Assembly (NCBI GenBank): GCA_002840685.1
Contig: PHBU01000003.1
Location: 186,001-250,000, forward strand
Length of the DNA stretch: 64,000 nucleotides
Origin: Chloroflexi bacterium HGW-Chloroflexi-6
Lineage (GTDB): Bacteria; Chloroflexota; Anaerolineae; Anaerolineales; Villigracilaceae
Reading direction: 5' to 3'
Each line of letters starts with the position of its first letter. Position 1 is the stretch's first letter. Made by a program: the position numbers and the translations under genes. The notes beneath the pieces were generated by a model. It was not told where the DNA came from. It was given only the letters and a program-made list of their open reading frames with translations, and did no database searches. Of the stretch, positions 62,098-64,000 are shown one piece after another.

Positions 62098-62703
62098 ATG
62101 ATTCTCCCCGATCCCATCCAAAACCTGATCACTGCCTTCGAACGCCTGCCGGGCATTGGGCCAAAATCCGCTTCGCGGCTGGCCTTTCATCTGCTGCGCG
62201 CGCCGGAGGACACCTCCACCCAATTGGCCGAAGCCCTGGTCGCGCTCAAGGCTCAGACTGCCTTCTGCCCGGAATGCTTTAATTTCATGCTGGCCGGGCG
62301 CGAGGTCTGCGAGGTGTGTGCCAGCCCCCAGCGGGATAATGCCGTCATTTGTGTAGTCGAAGAGCCGCTCGATGTGCTGGCGTTGGAACGGGTTGGCGCC
62401 TTTAGGGGCAAATATCATGTGCTGCACGGCGTTATGTCGCCCATCGAAGGGATCGGGCCTGATGACTTGAAGATCAAGCCCTTGCTGGCAAGAGTGGCGC
62501 GTGGCGATGTGACTGAGATCATCCTGGCGACCAACCCCAGCATGGAAGGCGACGCCACCGCCTTATATCTGCGCCAACAGTTGCAGCAGTTTGGCGTCCA
62601 TGTTACCCGCCTGGCGCGCGGCCTTCCGGCTGGCGGCGACCTGGAATATGCCGATCAAAACACCCTGCTCAGGGCACTCTCTGGGCGGCAGGAAATGAAT
62701 TAA
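62098..62703 (+). CDS. recR: recombination mediator RecR
   Basis: The 201-residue protein has a helix-hairpin-helix start (FERLPGIGPKSASRLAFHLL), a four-cysteine zinc finger (FCPECF and EVCASP region), a Toprim domain (ICVVEEPLDVLALERVGAF, VLHGVMSPIEGIGPDDL) and a Walker-B-like end. It works with RecO in loading RecA at gaps. Cysteines visible are C58, C61, C71 and C74 of the finger (by position estimate). It is 55 bases after ybaB. Confidence 0.95.
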   Translation: MILPDPIQNLITAFERLPGIGPKSASRLAFHLLRAPEDTSTQLAEALVALKAQTAFCPECFNFMLAGREVCEVCASPQRDNAVICVVEEPLDVLALERVGAFRGKYHVLHGVMSPIEGIGPDDLKIKPLLARVARGDVTEIILATNPSMEGDATALYLRQQLQQFGVHVTRLARGLPAGGDLEYADQNTLLRALSGRQEMN

Positions 62704-62711
62704 TCGGTTTC

Positions 62712-63158
62712 ATGCCAACCCATTTCCCTGGTTCTCCTGAACAGGTTCGCGCGCTGAATGCTTACATCCGCCTGACGAGGGTGGTGGAAGCCCTTTCGGC
62801 GCGTTTGCTTGTCGGGAATAGGTTGGAAGGGCTGACCACCAGCCAGTTGGGGGTACTGGATGCGCTCTTGTATCTGGGGCCGATGTGCCAGAAAGATCTG
62901 GCGGGGAAAATTCTCAAATCGAGCGGAAACCTGACATTGGTGATCGACAATCTCGAAAAGCGCGGACTGGTTCAGCGCGCGCGTCAGGCCGGGGACCGGC
63001 GTTTTGTCATGGTCAGCCTGACGCAAGACGGCCGCGCCCTGATCGAGCGGGTCATGCCGCAGCATGTCGAAGATATTCGGGCTGCGCTGGCCGCGTTATC
63101 ACCTGAAGAACAGGAAACCCTGGGCGAATTGTGCAAAAAGTTGGGACTTTCGCTTTAG
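62712..63158 (+). CDS. MarR-family transcriptional regulator
   Basis: The 148-residue protein has a winged helix-turn-helix (LTTSQLGVLDALLYLGPMCQ, KDLAGKILKSSGNLTLVIDN, then LEKRGLVQRARQAGDRRFVM with the DxR wing) flanked by dimerisation helices, matching MarR repressors. The target is not apparent; MarR genes often control a divergent or downstream gene, but the next gene is convergent. It starts eight bases after recR and so may be co-transcribed. Confidence 0.9.
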   Translation: MPTHFPGSPEQVRALNAYIRLTRVVEALSARLLVGNRLEGLTTSQLGVLDALLYLGPMCQKDLAGKILKSSGNLTLVIDNLEKRGLVQRARQAGDRRFVMVSLTQDGRALIERVMPQHVEDIRAALAALSPEEQETLGELCKKLGLSL

Positions 63159-63183
63159 CCGGGTATCGGAATTTTAAAATTTT

Positions 63184-63230
63184 ACAGGGTGAAAACGGCA
63201 TATTCCGGCCGTTTTCACCCTGTATTTTTT
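63184..63230. terminator. terminator after the recR-marR unit
   Basis: A perfect 16-bp stem (63184-63199 with 63208-63223), 8-base loop and T-run (63225-63230). Confidence 0.93.
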
Positions 63231-63238
63231 ATCAGGCG

Positions 63239-64000
63239 CTAGTCCATATATTGTTCGTAGCAGTTATAGGTTTCGTCTAGTGGGGTGGTGACGCTGGTGG
63301 CGTAGTATTCGTCTTCTTCAAAGTTGTAGTCTTTCAGGTTGAGCGAGGCCAGTGTTCGCGCGGACTGGTAGCGCGAAATGTGGAAGGATTGCCAGTTGGG
63401 GGTTTCTTCGGTTTGACGGGCTTCGGCCTGGTTGTTGAAGCAAGCCAGGGCCGCGCCGATCTGGTCACGGGTTGAAGCGTCCAGCTCTGGGCTGCGGTAC
63501 AAACTTGCCAAAACGGGAACAGCATCTTCTGAGAGCGAAGCCAGGTAGCCGACATCCAACCGATCGCCTTGCATTTGGCGCGAAACATTCTGGCGCACGA
63601 TAAAACCGTCTACGTTCATGATGGTCAGGCTGGCGGCGAAACCGAGCGAGGCAAAGATGGCAGCCAGGGCAAAGGCGCGTTGACGGTTGCGCAGCTCAAG
63701 GATGATCGTGGTCAGCAGCAGCAGGCCGAGCCAGATGATAAAGACATGGGTGTAGGTGCGCAGGCGGGTGAAGCCATAGGCGATCTCATACAAAACCAGG
63801 CGCTGGAAGGCCGATACCAGCATGACCCCAACCAGCGCGACCAGGAAGATGCCCAACCCCGAGAAGATCTGGCGCTGACCGCCCTCGTTGCGGCGGGTGA
63901 TGGTGCTCAGGCCGAGGAACAGGAGCAGGCTGAAAAAGGCGACCGTGACCAGTTCGCCGAAGCCGTTGCGGGCGTAATCGGCATAGGTATAGCCGTCGAG
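63239..64000 (-). CDS. DUF4173-like polytopic membrane protein, N-terminal part outside window
   Basis: The frame is open from the right edge to a TAG at 63239-63241 (253 residues visible). It has about five helices and a soluble C-terminal tail ending in DETYNCYEQYMD. The segment GYTYADYARNGFGELVTVAF resembles the TYAEYARxGFxEL motif of the DUF4173/DUF4153 membrane family. A short start at 63856 (TTG) is only internal to this frame. Function unknown; related proteins are sometimes linked to bacterial envelope or two-component genes. Confidence 0.72.
   Translation of the reverse strand, partial: LDGYTYADYARNGFGELVTVAFFSLLLFLGLSTITRRNEGGQRQIFSGLGIFLVALVGVMLVSAFQRLVLYEIAYGFTRLRTYTHVFIIWLGLLLLTTIILELRNRQRAFALAAIFASLGFAASLTIMNVDGFIVRQNVSRQMQGDRLDVGYLASLSEDAVPVLASLYRSPELDASTRDQIGAALACFNNQAEARQTEETPNWQSFHISRYQSARTLASLNLKDYNFEEDEYYATSVTTPLDETYNCYEQYMD

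Overview
The window looks like one continuous stretch of bacterial chromosome from a member of the Chloroflexota, most likely Anaerolineae-like. This placement is an inference. It rests on the mix of Thr/Pro-rich (TPT/TFT) secreted stalks, Cys-lipoproteins, a sortase, a T-box leader, an Flp pilin, FHA and Ser/Thr-kinase signalling, the bi-domain oxidoreductase and many GT-C membrane proteins. No rRNA is present to settle it. There is no phage, transposase, integrase or CRISPR array. Housekeeping regions are moderately GC-rich; about 16.1-32.5 kb is visibly more AT-rich.

Layout. 0-4.7 kb, minus strand: a bi-domain sugar oxidoreductase, an FG-GAP-like lipoprotein and a membrane protein cut by the left edge. 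4.8-9.6 kb, plus strand: M29 aminopeptidase, CTP synthase, an orphan GlnQ-like ABC ATPase and a lipid-kinase-like protein. 9.7-16.0 kb: three overlapping GT-C membrane glycosyltransferases, a DegS/DegU-type two-component pair and a 50-residue Flp pilin with its own promoter and terminator. 16.1-32.5 kb: an AT-rich surface-glycan region with more GT-C proteins, a GT2 transferase, methyltransferases, two sulfatase-superfamily membrane proteins and several broken genes. In its middle, five minus-strand genes form a phosphonate pathway: a CDP-glycerol-transferase-like protein, a TylF-like methyltransferase, a cytidylyltransferase-PEP mutase fusion, phosphonopyruvate decarboxylase and an iron alcohol dehydrogenase.

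32.7-38.9 kb: universal stress protein, MobA, an AmrS-type radical SAM protein, and a peptide-type ABC importer whose binding protein has its domains in circularly permuted order. 38.9-44.6 kb, minus strand: a monoacylglycerol-lipase-like hydrolase, an rlmD-pxpB-pxpC-pxpA operon, a 49-residue membrane protein and a sortase. 44.7-49.5 kb: a small conserved protein, tRNA-Val(GAC), a T-box leader with thrS (no TGS domain), phosphofructokinase and prmA. 49.4-54.2 kb, minus strand: FHA protein, FecR-like stalk protein and Ser/Thr kinase as one operon. 54.3-63.2 kb, plus strand: lamin-tail protein, dnaX, a giant sensor kinase with two receiver-only regulators, ybaB, recR and a MarR regulator. A DUF4173-like membrane protein is cut by the right edge.

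How genes work together. The clearest system is the phosphonate island. PEP would be converted to phosphonopyruvate, then phosphonoacetaldehyde, then 2-hydroxyethylphosphonate, which would be activated with CTP and passed to a surface glycan by the CDP-glycerol-transferase-like protein. The island sits between the N-terminal and C-terminal pieces of one methyltransferase gene, so it appears to have replaced the middle of that gene. Other points of note are the permuted solute-binding protein, a decayed third sulfatase-like gene, heptamer repeats inside an oxidoreductase gene, and a two-component system lodged between dnaX and ybaB-recR.
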